DNA from: a virus
Direction: 5' to 3' (one strand)
Virus record (IMG/VR): IMGVR_UViG_3300006108_000015
Location: 1 to 64,000 of that record
Length of the DNA stretch: 64,000 nucleotides
The notes below the pieces were generated by a model that searched no databases, was not told the DNA's origin, and saw nothing but the letters and a program-made list of their open reading frames with translations. How positions within the stretch are numbered: position 1 is the stretch's first letter; each line of letters starts with the position of its first letter. Of the stretch, positions 56,190-64,000 are shown in pieces. Position numbers and translations under genes: made by a program.

Positions 56190-56773
56190 TATTCCTCCAT
56201 AAATTTTTCAAGTCCTTTCTCTCCATCTTTTGATTTTTTAATAATCTTTCTTACTCGCTTTTTCTCTTTTTGAACTTCTTCAAAGTTACCTATAAATTCT
56301 GAAATATTTTCATACATTTCAAACTGTTTTGTTGATCCTGTATCTGGATCCATAATTTCATATTCTTCCATGATACCAAAGTTTTCAGTTGATTTATACT
56401 TGATATACAACTGCTTCTTTTCTTTGGCAATTCTTCTTAAAAATGCAAAGTACACGATCTGTGTGAAATATGCAAATGGATTACTAGATTTATCTGGATC
56501 AAAATTTGAAAAGTACATGAGACAGTTTTCAACTGCATCAGCCACCATTTCATCTCTGTAGGTATAATTAATGTAGTTTGGTTTATGCGAGAAACCTTCA
56601 GCAATCTTCATGAAGCACTCACCAATATAATTTGGTATAGGTGGTTCAGATTTCCCTTGTTCTTTGGCATCTTTACACTTCTGTTTATAATCTATAAGTG
56701 CTTGTAAAAAATCAGCATTATTGACATATGCTTTCTTTTTCTTTTCGATTTTCACTTCAACTTTTTCTTCCAT
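56189..56773 (-). CDS. 55: late sigma factor (T4 gp55-like)
   Basis: 194 aa from ATG 56771-56773. The conserved regions ADAVENCLMYFSNFDPDKSS, NPFAYFTQIVYFAFLRRIAK, EKKQLYIKYKSTENFG match gp55 of aquatic T4-like phages. gp55 replaces host sigma70 and recognises TATAAATA elements, several of which are in this window. It needs gp45 as activator. The stop and the cytidylyltransferase start share a base. Confidence 0.9.
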   Translation of the reverse strand: MEEKVEVKIEKKKKAYVNNADFLQALIDYKQKCKDAKEQGKSEPPIPNYIGECFMKIAEGFSHKPNYINYTYRDEMVADAVENCLMYFSNFDPDKSSNPFAYFTQIVYFAFLRRIAKEKKQLYIKYKSTENFGIMEEYEIMDPDTGSTKQFEMYENISEFIGNFEEVQKEKKRVRKIIKKSKDGEKGLEKFMEE

Positions 56774-56829
56774 AATAATCACTTCCATATAATAAATTAA
56801 AAATATTTACAAAAAACTTACAAAAATAC

Positions 56830-56858
56830 TTGACAAACCACTTGACAGTGTGTATATT
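56830..56858 (+). promoter_or_regulatory. rightward sigma70-type promoter-like sequence
   Basis: TTGACA (56830-56835), 17 bases, TATATT (56853-56858) on the plus strand. It faces the 3' end of the Sm-like gene, against the direction of all genes. A second TTGACA lies 12 bases on. It may be a chance match in AT-rich sequence or the start of an antisense RNA. Confidence 0.45.
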
Positions 56859-56897
56859 CGACTATGACCCTCTTTCAGATTATAGTATTAGTTATAT

Positions 56898-57281
56898 CTA
56901 GTGTATAACAACATTATTATCTTCTTGTAGTTCTTCCATTGCCATACTTATAGATTCCATCTCATCCTCAAGTTCATCTTCATCTAAATCATCTTTACCA
57001 GCAAACAAATTCTTGATATGTTCCACAGTGTTCATATAATACTGTGTCAGTTCATCGTTGGGTTCAACCACGCAAATAATATCTTTTGCCTGTAAGATAG
57101 TCTCATTCTTTTTAATGAGTTGAATAGGTAACCAATGTTGAAGAATCAATCCCATGTGTGTACCTCGATGATGCATCTCAACCAACATTGGTTCAGAAAT
57201 TCTGATTATAGTATCTTCTATCTCAAATGATGCGATAATATCATCACCATTCTGTAATCTTATTAAGCGGATATTGTTCAT
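56898..57281 (-). CDS. Sm-like protein, second copy, 127 aa
   Basis: MNNIRLIRLQNGDDIIASFE, IIRISEPMLVEMHHRG and ILQAKDIICVVEPNDEL give an Sm/LSm-like strand order, similar to the 101-aa protein at 39038-39343. A C-terminal acidic helix (DLDEDELEDEMESISMAMEEL) is added here. A role in RNA binding is possible. The start overlaps the UvsW stop region by four bases. Confidence 0.6.
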   Translation of the reverse strand: MNNIRLIRLQNGDDIIASFEIEDTIIRISEPMLVEMHHRGTHMGLILQHWLPIQLIKKNETILQAKDIICVVEPNDELTQYYMNTVEHIKNLFAGKDDLDEDELEDEMESISMAMEELQEDNNVVIH

Positions 57282-58780
57282 TTTTTTAATCCTATCTTGT
57301 AGATTTTAAATGGGAACTTCTCTTCATTGTAAATTCGACATCTTTCAATGAAATGTTTTAACGTGAAGTTCATATATTTATTGTGTCTCAAATCATCAGC
57401 AATATCATATAGTGTTGCTATTTCTTTTCCTTCTGACTGTCTAAGTCCTCGTCCAATTGATTGAAGATTTCTGATACGACTTTTAGACGGCGATGCAAAG
57501 ATAATGTTATGTAAATTCCGTATATTGGTACCGGTTGAGAAACAACCAAATGATGCAATTATTATAGCATTATTTTCTATTTCCATTATTTTTCTAATGT
57601 TTTCTCTATCTGAAGTTTCTACACCACCATGTACAAAGAACACTTTTCTATCACCTATTTTTTCTGATGATTTAATAATATTATACAGATTTTTTCCATG
57701 TTTGTCAACGAGTTGGAACAAAACCAATGTATTTTTTTCTAATGAAATGGCTAAGTTTTTAATGAATTTATTTCTCTGTTCATTTAGAATTAAATACTCA
57801 ATTTCTTCTTGATATGTCATTTCCGAAACTTGTTCACAACACTCATCGGAATGTTTTAGTATTAGACATTTTATGGTGAATGGTGATAATTGATTTTTGT
57901 CAATCAGTTCTTTGGTAGTTGTAACTTGTTTGACTTTACCAAAAACACCTTCAAGGATTAACTTATGTGTTTTTGTTCCATCTAATGTACCAGTTAGTCC
58001 AATTCTATACTTGGTGTTGATCAAACTGGACATAATATATTGAAGAGACTGTGCTTTGAATAGATGACACTCATCTCCAATCACATAGTCAAATTGTTCG
58101 AAATATTCTTTAGGCATCTTGTAAATAGATTGCCATGTAGATATAATGAGTTTTTTCTCAGATACTTTATCTCTTCCTTGAAACACATAGTGTACGTGTG
58201 AATCAACATCAAAGTCAGTTTCACTAGAATAATCTTCAAAATCAGAATACAACTGTGAAACGAGAGATGTTGTGGGTACAATAATCAAACCTTTTAGGTT
58301 TTGGTAATCTAGTAACTGTCTAAACAAAAGATAGATGATAAGAGATTTACCTGATGCAGTAGGAGAAAGAAGTAGTCCTCTTCTATTTCTCATGATATGT
58401 ATAAATGCATCTCTTTGATGATCTCTTACTTCTATTTTCTTTTCACGGGAATGTAAATCAAGATATTCAAAAAACTTAGTTGCATGATATACTGGATAAT
58501 CATCAGTAGTATCTAGATTATCCGCATATTCAAATGTGTAATCTCTTTCTTTACAAAACTCTTCAATGTATGATAGAAGTCCAAGATATATCTGTGATGT
58601 TTGTAGATTGAATAATCTAATTTTACCATCCCAAATTCTATTTCGAAATGCTGGAACAAATTGGTGTCCAGGAACCATGAATGAAAAGAATTCATGAAGT
58701 TCTTTTGCAATATCTTTCTCACATTTTACATGAGCATACACCTCATTTATTTTGGAGATAATAAGTTTATTGTCCGGCAA
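57278..58780 (-). CDS. uvsW: UvsW helicase
   Basis: 500 aa, SF2 helicase. Walker A SPTASGKS near 137, DEAH-type GDECHLFKA, GLTGT motif III, LFQLVDKHGKNL and QSIGRGLRQSEGK motif VI. It unwinds R-loops, Holliday junctions and stalled forks and stops origin initiation. The T4 order uvsY-uvsW is kept. It overlaps the uvsY gene by 14 bases. Confidence 0.94.
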   Translation of the reverse strand: MPDNKLIISKINEVYAHVKCEKDIAKELHEFFSFMVPGHQFVPAFRNRIWDGKIRLFNLQTSQIYLGLLSYIEEFCKERDYTFEYADNLDTTDDYPVYHATKFFEYLDLHSREKKIEVRDHQRDAFIHIMRNRRGLLLSPTASGKSLIIYLLFRQLLDYQNLKGLIIVPTTSLVSQLYSDFEDYSSETDFDVDSHVHYVFQGRDKVSEKKLIISTWQSIYKMPKEYFEQFDYVIGDECHLFKAQSLQYIMSSLINTKYRIGLTGTLDGTKTHKLILEGVFGKVKQVTTTKELIDKNQLSPFTIKCLILKHSDECCEQVSEMTYQEEIEYLILNEQRNKFIKNLAISLEKNTLVLFQLVDKHGKNLYNIIKSSEKIGDRKVFFVHGGVETSDRENIRKIMEIENNAIIIASFGCFSTGTNIRNLHNIIFASPSKSRIRNLQSIGRGLRQSEGKEIATLYDIADDLRHNKYMNFTLKHFIERCRIYNEEKFPFKIYKIGLKK

Positions 58781-59201
58781 TGAAACGCTCCCATTGACAA
58801 AAATCTCTTAGTTGAAAAGTCCTAGATTTTAATTCAGACATAATGGCTTCAATTACAGAAACACATTCATCATGATATACTTTCTTTTCTAGAAGTTTAA
58901 TCAAATCATTATCAGATTCTAGATAGGTTGATATATCAGATTTGAGTGTATATCTAAATGGTTCCCAACCGTGTTCTTCCAATTCTTCTTGTGACATTTT
59001 ACCGGTGTAATATTCCCACTTTGTTTTCTTCATACGAAGATAATCATAGTTTGCCTTCTTGGAAGCAATCTTATGTTTCGTTAATATGGTGAGATATTTG
59101 TTGTGAAGTGTTGGGATTTTAATGAGTTCTTTACCAGGTTCTGTCTGGTCTATAACAGAATCGGATTCCCAATGTTTTAGTATTTGATCAAGATTTTCCA
59201 T
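58767..59201 (-). CDS. uvsY: UvsY recombination mediator
   Basis: 144 aa (T4: 137). HWESDSVIDQTEPGKELIKI, PTLHNKYLTILTKHKIASKK, MKKTKWEYYTGKMSQEEL and the C-terminal FCQWERFIAG match UvsY. It loads UvsX onto ssDNA coated with gp32. The UvsX gene is at 34417-35472. Confidence 0.92.
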   Translation of the reverse strand: MENLDQILKHWESDSVIDQTEPGKELIKIPTLHNKYLTILTKHKIASKKANYDYLRMKKTKWEYYTGKMSQEELEEHGWEPFRYTLKSDISTYLESDNDLIKLLEKKVYHDECVSVIEAIMSELKSRTFQLRDFCQWERFIAGQ

Positions 59202-59216
59202 AATATTATCAATTAA

Positions 59217-59747
59217 TTAAGTTACAAATTCAAAATATTCATACCTAAATGATGCCGATGTTGTAATGATATCATCAGCAGATTGAGATGTATCAAAAGT
59301 GATATCTGAGAGTGACACAGGAAACATGTTTATAAAATTAACTTTCAGTATTGGATTATTTAGTGCTGATAAAATAGTGAGTGTGGAATCAGAAAAATTC
59401 TTAAATCTGGTATTCGGTGTATATTGATTTTGAAGTTCAGTCAGCCGATTGCGTTCATCAAATCCTTGAGGTGATGCAATAGCTTGAAACCAGTTATACA
59501 GTTGCTTCCAAGATTCTAGTTGTTCATCTACAATAAAATTAATATTAAATTCATTATATGATAATTTGTTTCCAGGTGAGTAAATATCCATTATTGGTGT
59601 ATTAGTTGTTACTTCACCCAAACTAATACCTGGAATATTTAATGATTGACAGAAATATTGAGTTGTACTAATTCGATCAAATACAAGAATATATTTGGTT
59701 GGTTGTAGTAAATTAGTATTCTGTGGAGTTCTACCTAATGCGGTCAT
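59217..59747 (-). CDS. tail-tube-fold virion protein
   Basis: 176 aa. TNLLQPTKYILVFDRISTTQ, YFCQSLNIPGISLGEVT, SYNEFNINFIVDEQLESWKQ and YNWFQAIASP follow a pattern of tube-like proteins of T4-like phages near uvsY. The C-terminus (FRYEYFEFV) is a strand typical of tube folds. It could be a tail-tube or baseplate tube-initiator subunit; I cannot decide which. It starts four bases inside the 62-aa gene. Confidence 0.7.
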   Translation of the reverse strand: MTALGRTPQNTNLLQPTKYILVFDRISTTQYFCQSLNIPGISLGEVTTNTPIMDIYSPGNKLSYNEFNINFIVDEQLESWKQLYNWFQAIASPQGFDERNRLTELQNQYTPNTRFKNFSDSTLTILSALNNPILKVNFINMFPVSLSDITFDTSQSADDIITTSASFRYEYFEFVT

Positions 59748-59932
59748 TTCTTAATTTCCAATATGGATTCCGTTTCAATCATTACAATAATTTTATTAGT
59801 AATGTTTATTTCACTTTGAATAATAGACATGCGTAACCTAAGTTCGTCAAGTTGTTTCTTGTAGAACTCTAACTCTTTTTCTTTACGCTTTTTGAGATCA
59901 ATAAGATCGGTGATTAAAATTATTTCGCTCAT
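59744..59932 (-). CDS. small coiled-coil protein, 62 aa
   Basis: KKRKEKELEFYKKQLDELRLRMSIIQSEIN has heptad repeats (parts given), flanked by hydrophobic ends. Position is between gp23 and the tube-like protein. The TATAAATA at 59938 lies only five bases before its ATG, so this gene would be leaderless from it. Function unknown. Confidence 0.6.
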   Translation of the reverse strand: MSEIILITDLIDLKKRKEKELEFYKKQLDELRLRMSIIQSEINITNKIIVMIETESILEIKK

Positions 59933-59937
59933 GTGAT

Positions 59938-59945
59938 TATTTATA
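59938..59945 (-). promoter_or_regulatory. late promoter, TATAAATA
   Basis: Perfect octamer on the minus strand, right after the gp23 terminator. Transcription from it would begin inside the 62-aa gene and more likely serve the tube-like gene. Confidence 0.6.
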
Positions 59946-59949
59946 AGAC

Positions 59950-59980
59950 AAAAAAAGAGGGAAGATTTCTCTTCCCTCTT
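59950..59980 (-). terminator. rho-independent terminator after gp23
   Basis: AAGAGGGAAG/CTTCCCTCTT makes a 10-bp stem with a 6-base loop, followed by a T run on the minus strand. It lies 41 bases after the gp23 stop. Confidence 0.92.
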
Positions 59981-60021
59981 AAGACCACTCTTAATGGTGG
60001 TTTTATCAGTAACTCATTGAA

Positions 60022-61344
60022 TCACATCAAATTTTTGACAGAAAATAAACGGTAGTAAACATTTGAACGTGCATTCAACTGTCCATTACCTGCTGTTAGG
60101 CCTTGTGCAAATGGGTTTGCAACCATGCCATAACGTGTCTTAAATCCAATCTTTGGTTGGAATGTGTACTGATCAACTGCACGAACCATTTGTAGAGGAA
60201 CGTATGGGCAGTAGAATAGACCAGCGTCATAAGGTGATGAACCCTTATAACCAATTGTAACCAACTCTTGGTTAGATGTGTAACCACCAAAGTATGGATC
60301 AATGTAAACCTTGATACGACCATGTAGAAGACCAGCAAATGTATTGCCTGTATCGTCAACTTGTAGATCAGCTTGTAGTGCTGGTGTGTATGATAGAACA
60401 CCTGCCATAGCCATTGCTGAAGCAACGTCTGAAGAAACGATCAATACATTACCTTTACCTCTACGTGTCTGCTTTGCAATTACGTTAGCATCACGTTCAA
60501 TTTGGAAGATCAAACCTTTGAAACGCTCAACTGACCAACGGCCATTTGAATCTGTATCTAGGTCAAAGTAACCTGGAGTTACTGTACCGTACTGAGCACC
60601 TGCAACAGCGCATGTGTAAATTGTACGGATAACTTCACGGTTGATCTCAGCAAGAATCTCTGTTGAAAGAATGTTTGACAATTCTGTTTCAGCATCTAGA
60701 CCATGAATTGCTTTCAAGTCTTGTGCCAATTCTAGAGAGTATTCAGCCTTTAACGCACGAGATTGAGCAGTAACAGTAACTTTCTCAATACTGAATGCCA
60801 TTTGCTGGAATGGATTGCCTACATCTGAACCCAAGAATTCAGCATTTGCTGTTGGCATACCGATACCAGTTGTGGTATGGAGTGATGTTGGGTTTTGTGT
60901 ATCTGTTGCAACGTCTTTTGAGTTGTTGCCTTGGAAACCATATGGATTGTTAGCAGAACCAACACCAGAGAAGATTGTATTTGCTTCGTTATAGAATGCC
61001 TCATCGCCTGATTGATTAGCATAACGGGCACGCATTGCGAAGATCAAACCTGTTGGACCAGTCATTGGTTGAACACCAGCAACGTCATAAGCGATCAAGT
61101 TTGGTAGTGAACGGCGAACCAATGAAATCAAGATTGGGTCAAAGTTCTGAACTGCACCACCAGTTACGTTTGTTGGGCCATTGTCTGTCTCGTTCAACTG
61201 CATTGCATCTTGACGCATTGCTTGATGTTGATTTTCTAGTACAAGTGCTGTAACAGCACGCTTGTATGGATCTTTAATGGTTTCTAGTTCTGGATGCTCA
61301 AGAACTGGCTTCCATTTGTTTTGTAGTTCTTCGGTCATAAACAT
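60022..61344 (-). CDS. 23: major capsid protein (T4 gp23-like)
   Basis: 440 aa (T4: 521). SLVRRSLPNLIAYDVAGVQPMTGPTGLIF is the conserved mature region (part: LPNLIAYDVAGVQPM). A removable N-terminal propeptide of ~50 residues ends near QLNE, followed by GPTNVTG; gp21 would cleave there. SVKNLM is the end. ATG 61342-61344 is eight bases from AAGGAG. A strong terminator follows. Upstream is gp22, as in T4. Confidence 0.95.
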   Translation of the reverse strand: MFMTEELQNKWKPVLEHPELETIKDPYKRAVTALVLENQHQAMRQDAMQLNETDNGPTNVTGGAVQNFDPILISLVRRSLPNLIAYDVAGVQPMTGPTGLIFAMRARYANQSGDEAFYNEANTIFSGVGSANNPYGFQGNNSKDVATDTQNPTSLHTTTGIGMPTANAEFLGSDVGNPFQQMAFSIEKVTVTAQSRALKAEYSLELAQDLKAIHGLDAETELSNILSTEILAEINREVIRTIYTCAVAGAQYGTVTPGYFDLDTDSNGRWSVERFKGLIFQIERDANVIAKQTRRGKGNVLIVSSDVASAMAMAGVLSYTPALQADLQVDDTGNTFAGLLHGRIKVYIDPYFGGYTSNQELVTIGYKGSSPYDAGLFYCPYVPLQMVRAVDQYTFQPKIGFKTRYGMVANPFAQGLTAGNGQLNARSNVYYRLFSVKNLM

Positions 61345-61365
61345 GAGTGAATCTCCTTGTTTTTC

Positions 61366-62556
61366 TTATTTGTTAAGAGTTTTTGAAATTGTTTGTGCAT
61401 ATGCATTAATTGAAGGATCAAATGAACTTGAATTTTTCTTAGGTTCATCTTCAATGATAACTTCTTCGTTCAATGTATTGTTGTTAGCATAATTTACTTT
61501 GAAATATGATTCTTTCAATGTTTCAATTTTACTAACGAATTCATCCTCAGTAGTAAACTCAATACTCTCTGCGAGTCCTTTTAGTTTTTCTACTTGAGTC
61601 TGAGTTAGGCCTTCACACGCTGTGTAGATTGCCTCAATTTTTTTCTGTTCGTTTAATTCTTGTGTTAAGTAAACATTATTGTTGATTTCTTCGTTGAGTG
61701 AAGATTCTAGTTCTGCAACACGAGCAGCCAATTCTTCAACAACATCAACTTTCTCTTCTGGAACTTCAATATAGTTCTCAACGAAAAGATTATGTAGACC
61801 ATTCAAGAATTCTTCTGTAATTTCTGCACGGAGACCAGATTCGATAGCAACTTCATTCTCTGCCATCCATTCTGCTGCCATGTATTCTAGATATGCATCA
61901 ACTTTTTCAGCCAAATCTTGTTTAACTTCTTCAACAGCAATTTCAAATTGCTCAATTAGTTGATTCTCTGCTTCTGCAATAACTTCTTCAGCACGAGCAA
62001 TAACTGCTGCTTCAAAAATCATAGTTGCTTTAGAAACAAACTCTTCTGATAGATTCTCACCTTGCATTAGAGCATTGATATCTTCACCGTATGACTGGAA
62101 TGTTGCACCTGGATTTTTCATCATGGTTTGTGTTGGCATTTTACCAGCAACACGGTCACGAATGTTTTCGTAATCTGTAGCAGATGTCTGTGCTGTCATT
62201 CTTAGATCGGAACGACCCATGGTCTCTTGTGGCTGACCTTTTAGTGTTGTGTAACCAACGCCATCTTTCTCTGAACCAACTGGTGGTGTTGCACCTGGTG
62301 GTGTTGCTGTTGGTGTACCTTTTAGGTAATCTGGTAGGTGGTCATCTTGCATCTCTGGTGACTGGCCAATTAGACCGGCATCTTTTTCACCATATGCTAC
62401 AGAAGTTGATAATTTATCATCGCCAACTTCACCCATTTTGTGTGCATCTTGACCACGCATTGCTCTTTTTGCGGCAATATTAGAGTCAAAAGTTGACTTT
62501 GAATCTTCACCCAATAAGACTTCTTTAGCGGCTTCAGACAAATTAAAATTTCCCAT
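61366..62556 (-). CDS. 22: prohead core scaffold (T4 gp22-like)
   Basis: 396 aa. The C-terminal half has long helices (EEFVSKATMIFEAAVIARAE, VEELAARVAELESSLNEEIN) as in prohead scaffolds, and the middle is acidic and rich in Ala/Glu. The N-terminal ~150 residues are Gly/Pro/Thr-rich and differ from T4. The scaffold is degraded by gp21 during maturation. A perfect late promoter (62586-62593) lies 30 bases upstream. Confidence 0.87.
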   Translation of the reverse strand: MGNFNLSEAAKEVLLGEDSKSTFDSNIAAKRAMRGQDAHKMGEVGDDKLSTSVAYGEKDAGLIGQSPEMQDDHLPDYLKGTPTATPPGATPPVGSEKDGVGYTTLKGQPQETMGRSDLRMTAQTSATDYENIRDRVAGKMPTQTMMKNPGATFQSYGEDINALMQGENLSEEFVSKATMIFEAAVIARAEEVIAEAENQLIEQFEIAVEEVKQDLAEKVDAYLEYMAAEWMAENEVAIESGLRAEITEEFLNGLHNLFVENYIEVPEEKVDVVEELAARVAELESSLNEEINNNVYLTQELNEQKKIEAIYTACEGLTQTQVEKLKGLAESIEFTTEDEFVSKIETLKESYFKVNYANNNTLNEEVIIEDEPKKNSSSFDPSINAYAQTISKTLNK

Positions 62557-62585
62557 TTTTGAAAATCTCCTTGATTTGTATTGTT

Positions 62586-62593
62586 TATTTATA
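62586..62593 (-). promoter_or_regulatory. late promoter, TATAAATA, for genes 22 and 23
   Basis: Perfect octamer on the minus strand, 30 bases above the gp22 ATG and after the gp21 stop. Confidence 0.8.
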
Positions 62594-62616
62594 ATACTAT
62601 GATTTTATAGTAGGTT

Positions 62617-63264
62617 TTATAATCGTTTTAGAAAGTTTTCAAATATTCTTAGGCTAACTGCCTCAATATCTCTACTTGAAGCCTTGCGTACTTCTTGCAC
62701 TGCTTGTGAGTATTGAACTTCTGTCCAAACGCCATCTACTAACATCCACTCTTTACCTTCCATAATACCTTGTACGAATGCACCAGGTGCGGAAGGGTCT
62801 GCTACAATATCAGCCGCTGTGGCTAGATAAAAATCTGGTTGAACTACATTAACACCGTTAACATTTTTCAATGAACCCATACCCCTAGAAGAAACACCTA
62901 ATTGAGCACCACCTTCAATTAGATTCTTGGCAATATTACCCATAGGTGTTTCTAATATCTTTGCTTTACCAATCCATTGTGTACCATCTTCTCTAAGAGA
63001 TGTGATGATATGTGATACACGATCTAGATTAATTGATGGTGTTTCTGGATGTCCCAATTCACCAAACGCCCGTTTCTTATTAATGTAATCTTCAGTGTAA
63101 CGATGAACTTCTTTCTTCATCGTATTGTATTCATACAGACGACCATTCTTGTTTTTCTTTTCGGCAACTAGAAAAGGACCTTCAATGTGCAAAGATTTCT
63201 TTCCATTGGATTCTTCCAAATACTCATAATTAACTGTTTCGTAAATCTCTTTAATTAGTTTCAT
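62617..63264 (-). CDS. 21: prohead protease (T4 gp21-like)
   Basis: 215 aa, serine protease of the herpesvirus/phage prohead type. GELGHPETPS carries the catalytic His72, and GVSSRGMGSL the serine (S125/S126). Lengths match T4 gp21 (212). In T4 it cleaves after (I/L)xE in head proteins and internal proteins; several candidates with such N-termini are encoded at 17969-26772. It overlaps the upstream structural gene by four bases. Confidence 0.93.
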   Translation of the reverse strand: MKLIKEIYETVNYEYLEESNGKKSLHIEGPFLVAEKKNKNGRLYEYNTMKKEVHRYTEDYINKKRAFGELGHPETPSINLDRVSHIITSLREDGTQWIGKAKILETPMGNIAKNLIEGGAQLGVSSRGMGSLKNVNGVNVVQPDFYLATAADIVADPSAPGAFVQGIMEGKEWMLVDGVWTEVQYSQAVQEVRKASSRDIEAVSLRIFENFLKRL

Positions 63265-63779
63265 GGAGTAACACCATATGGTGGATAATTGAAAGCGGCT
63301 GGGTCCGAGAACTGACCACGCTGATACATTGCATTATCTTTACGCAATTCTAATACAATTGTGTATGATGAGTTTGCAGATGCACCAACTGTAGTAATAC
63401 CAATATGACCATTTGCTCCAACAGCATTATTAGGAATAGATGGCATATTCAAATGCTCACCGTATTCACCATTTCTGTTTAGATTTGCAATAGTTGTTGG
63501 TGTTGTACCTTGCCAGTATAATTGAACATATCCAACAGTGCCCATACTGACACCATAAATGATCCGAGTAACTTGCAGATTGTAATATGGTAATGGTGTG
63601 TTACTTACAGATAGTGCAGAACCTAGTGGAACATTATTAGCATCTAATGCACCATACAAAGTATTGGCCATGATTCTGTAAGTATTAGACTCTTGTGAAG
63701 TACCATCAAAAGAACCAGTTAATTTAATAACTGACTTTTGAGTGGTATCTGTTAATACTTGATAGGTAAACTGATTCAT
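63261..63779 (-). CDS. virion structural protein candidate, 172 aa
   Basis: FTYQVLTDTTQKSVIKLTGSF, NTLYGALDANNVPLGSALSV, GYVQLYWQGTTPTTIANLN and TIVLELRKDNAMYQRGQFSD form a beta-rich pattern common in aquatic T4-like phages between genes 20 and 21. The end is YPPYGVTP. A decoration or neck protein is possible. It is supported by position, not by a known fold. Confidence 0.7.
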   Translation of the reverse strand: MNQFTYQVLTDTTQKSVIKLTGSFDGTSQESNTYRIMANTLYGALDANNVPLGSALSVSNTPLPYYNLQVTRIIYGVSMGTVGYVQLYWQGTTPTTIANLNRNGEYGEHLNMPSIPNNAVGANGHIGITTVGASANSSYTIVLELRKDNAMYQRGQFSDPAAFNYPPYGVTP

Positions 63780-63794
63780 AATTTTTCTCGGTTA

Positions 63795-64000
63795 TTAATC
63801 TTCGTCTTTCTCTTTATCGTCACGCTTCGCACCAGAATCTGAATGACCAGCAACCTTTCTGATTGTCTTTAATGTTTTCTTTGGTTTTTTATCAAACTCG
63901 TAATTTGCTGCTTTCTTTTCTGCTTTTTCTTTACGAGCATCCTCTAGGTCGTCCATTTTACCTTCATAGATAACTTCTTCATGCATTGTTCTGTCAGAAT
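63795..64000 (-). CDS. small charged head-core-like protein, 5' end beyond window
   Basis: The frame is open to the window edge and shows no ribosome site before the first ATG (63984-63986), so the gene probably starts further right. DDLEDARKEKAEKKAANYEF then basic KKPKKTLKTIRKVAGHSDSG. A small charged protein here is reminiscent of T4 gp67, a prohead core protein encoded between genes 20 and 21. Assignment by position and charge. Confidence 0.6.
   Translation of the reverse strand, partial: SDRTMHEEVIYEGKMDDLEDARKEKAEKKAANYEFDKKPKKTLKTIRKVAGHSDSGAKRDDKEKDED

Noticed and set aside
1-64000. CRISPR array, insertion sequence, integrase or attachment site
   Set aside because: No regularly spaced repeats, transposase, integrase or tRNA-end duplication was seen. 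The gene content is that of a lytic phage.

Overview
This 64 kb window is part of the genome of a T4-like myovirus (class Caudoviricetes). It is AT-rich, and every convincing gene lies on the minus strand. T4-type replication, transcription and head genes are present with clear motifs: gp43, gp44, gp45, gp62, RegA, gp46, gp47, UvsX, UvsY, UvsW, gp41, gp61, Rnh, gp55, gp21, gp22 and gp23. The accessory set (CobT-like peptidase, Hsp20, peptide deformylase, ThyX, compact NrdA/NrdB, DUF6267 and DUF6321 proteins, TET-associated glycosyltransferase) is typical of aquatic relatives such as cyanophages and pelagiphages. The host cannot be read directly. A 23-codon pqqA-like gene points to a PQQ-using, possibly methylotrophic, proteobacterium, but that is inference.

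Layout, left to right (transcription runs right to left). 1-3000: small unknown early-type genes, two non-coding stretches with short repeats and near-consensus sigma70 promoters. 3000-11300: epimerase, MazG-like protein, CobT-like peptidase, second zincin, RNase H, GIY-YIG protein. 10300-14800: NrdB, NrdA, ThyX, primase. 14800-17760: lysis region (holin, GH19 endolysin, spanin-like pair, tiny membrane or secreted proteins). 17760-26800: virion or internal-head proteins, five of which start with a motif resembling the T4 capsid-targeting sequence. 26900-30460: glycan island. 30480-39340: two unknowns, gp41, UvsX, a membrane protein, gp43 and an Sm-like protein. 39360-44580: accessory pocket with 12 good tRNAs, one degenerate tRNA-like element, two HNH endonucleases, pqqA, a secreted cupin, a tail-collar protein and two metalloproteases. 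44580-50360: unknowns, Hsp20, RegA, gp62, gp44, gp45, dATP/dGTP diphosphohydrolase, glycosyltransferase and an HTH protein. 50520-59200: TAGT, deformylase, gp46/gp47, cytidylyltransferase, gp55, a second Sm-like protein, UvsW, UvsY. 59200-64000: tube-like protein, gp23, gp22, gp21 and head proteins, continuing off the right edge.

How it works together. Early promoters (TTGACA, 17 bp, TATAAT type) precede replication and takeover genes. T4-type late promoters (TATAAATA), read by the encoded gp55 with gp45, precede head, internal-protein and homing-endonuclease genes. dNTPs come from NrdAB, ThyX, dCMP deaminase and nucleotide diphosphohydrolases. gp43/44/62/45/41/61 replicate the DNA and UvsX/Y/W with gp46/47 drive recombination. 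gp21 matures the gp22/gp23 prohead and may trim the capsid-targeted proteins.

The most unusual points are the phage-borne pqqA precursor peptide, the set of candidate capsid-packaged enzymes (an NMNAT/kinase fusion, a ligase-like nucleotidyltransferase and a possible nuclease), a peptide sharing a motif with the processed gp23 N-terminus, odd tRNAs (Ser-ACT and a D-arm-less Arg-like), and a single rightward promoter-like sequence. gp32, gp59, gp17, gp18 and gp20 were not found in this window.
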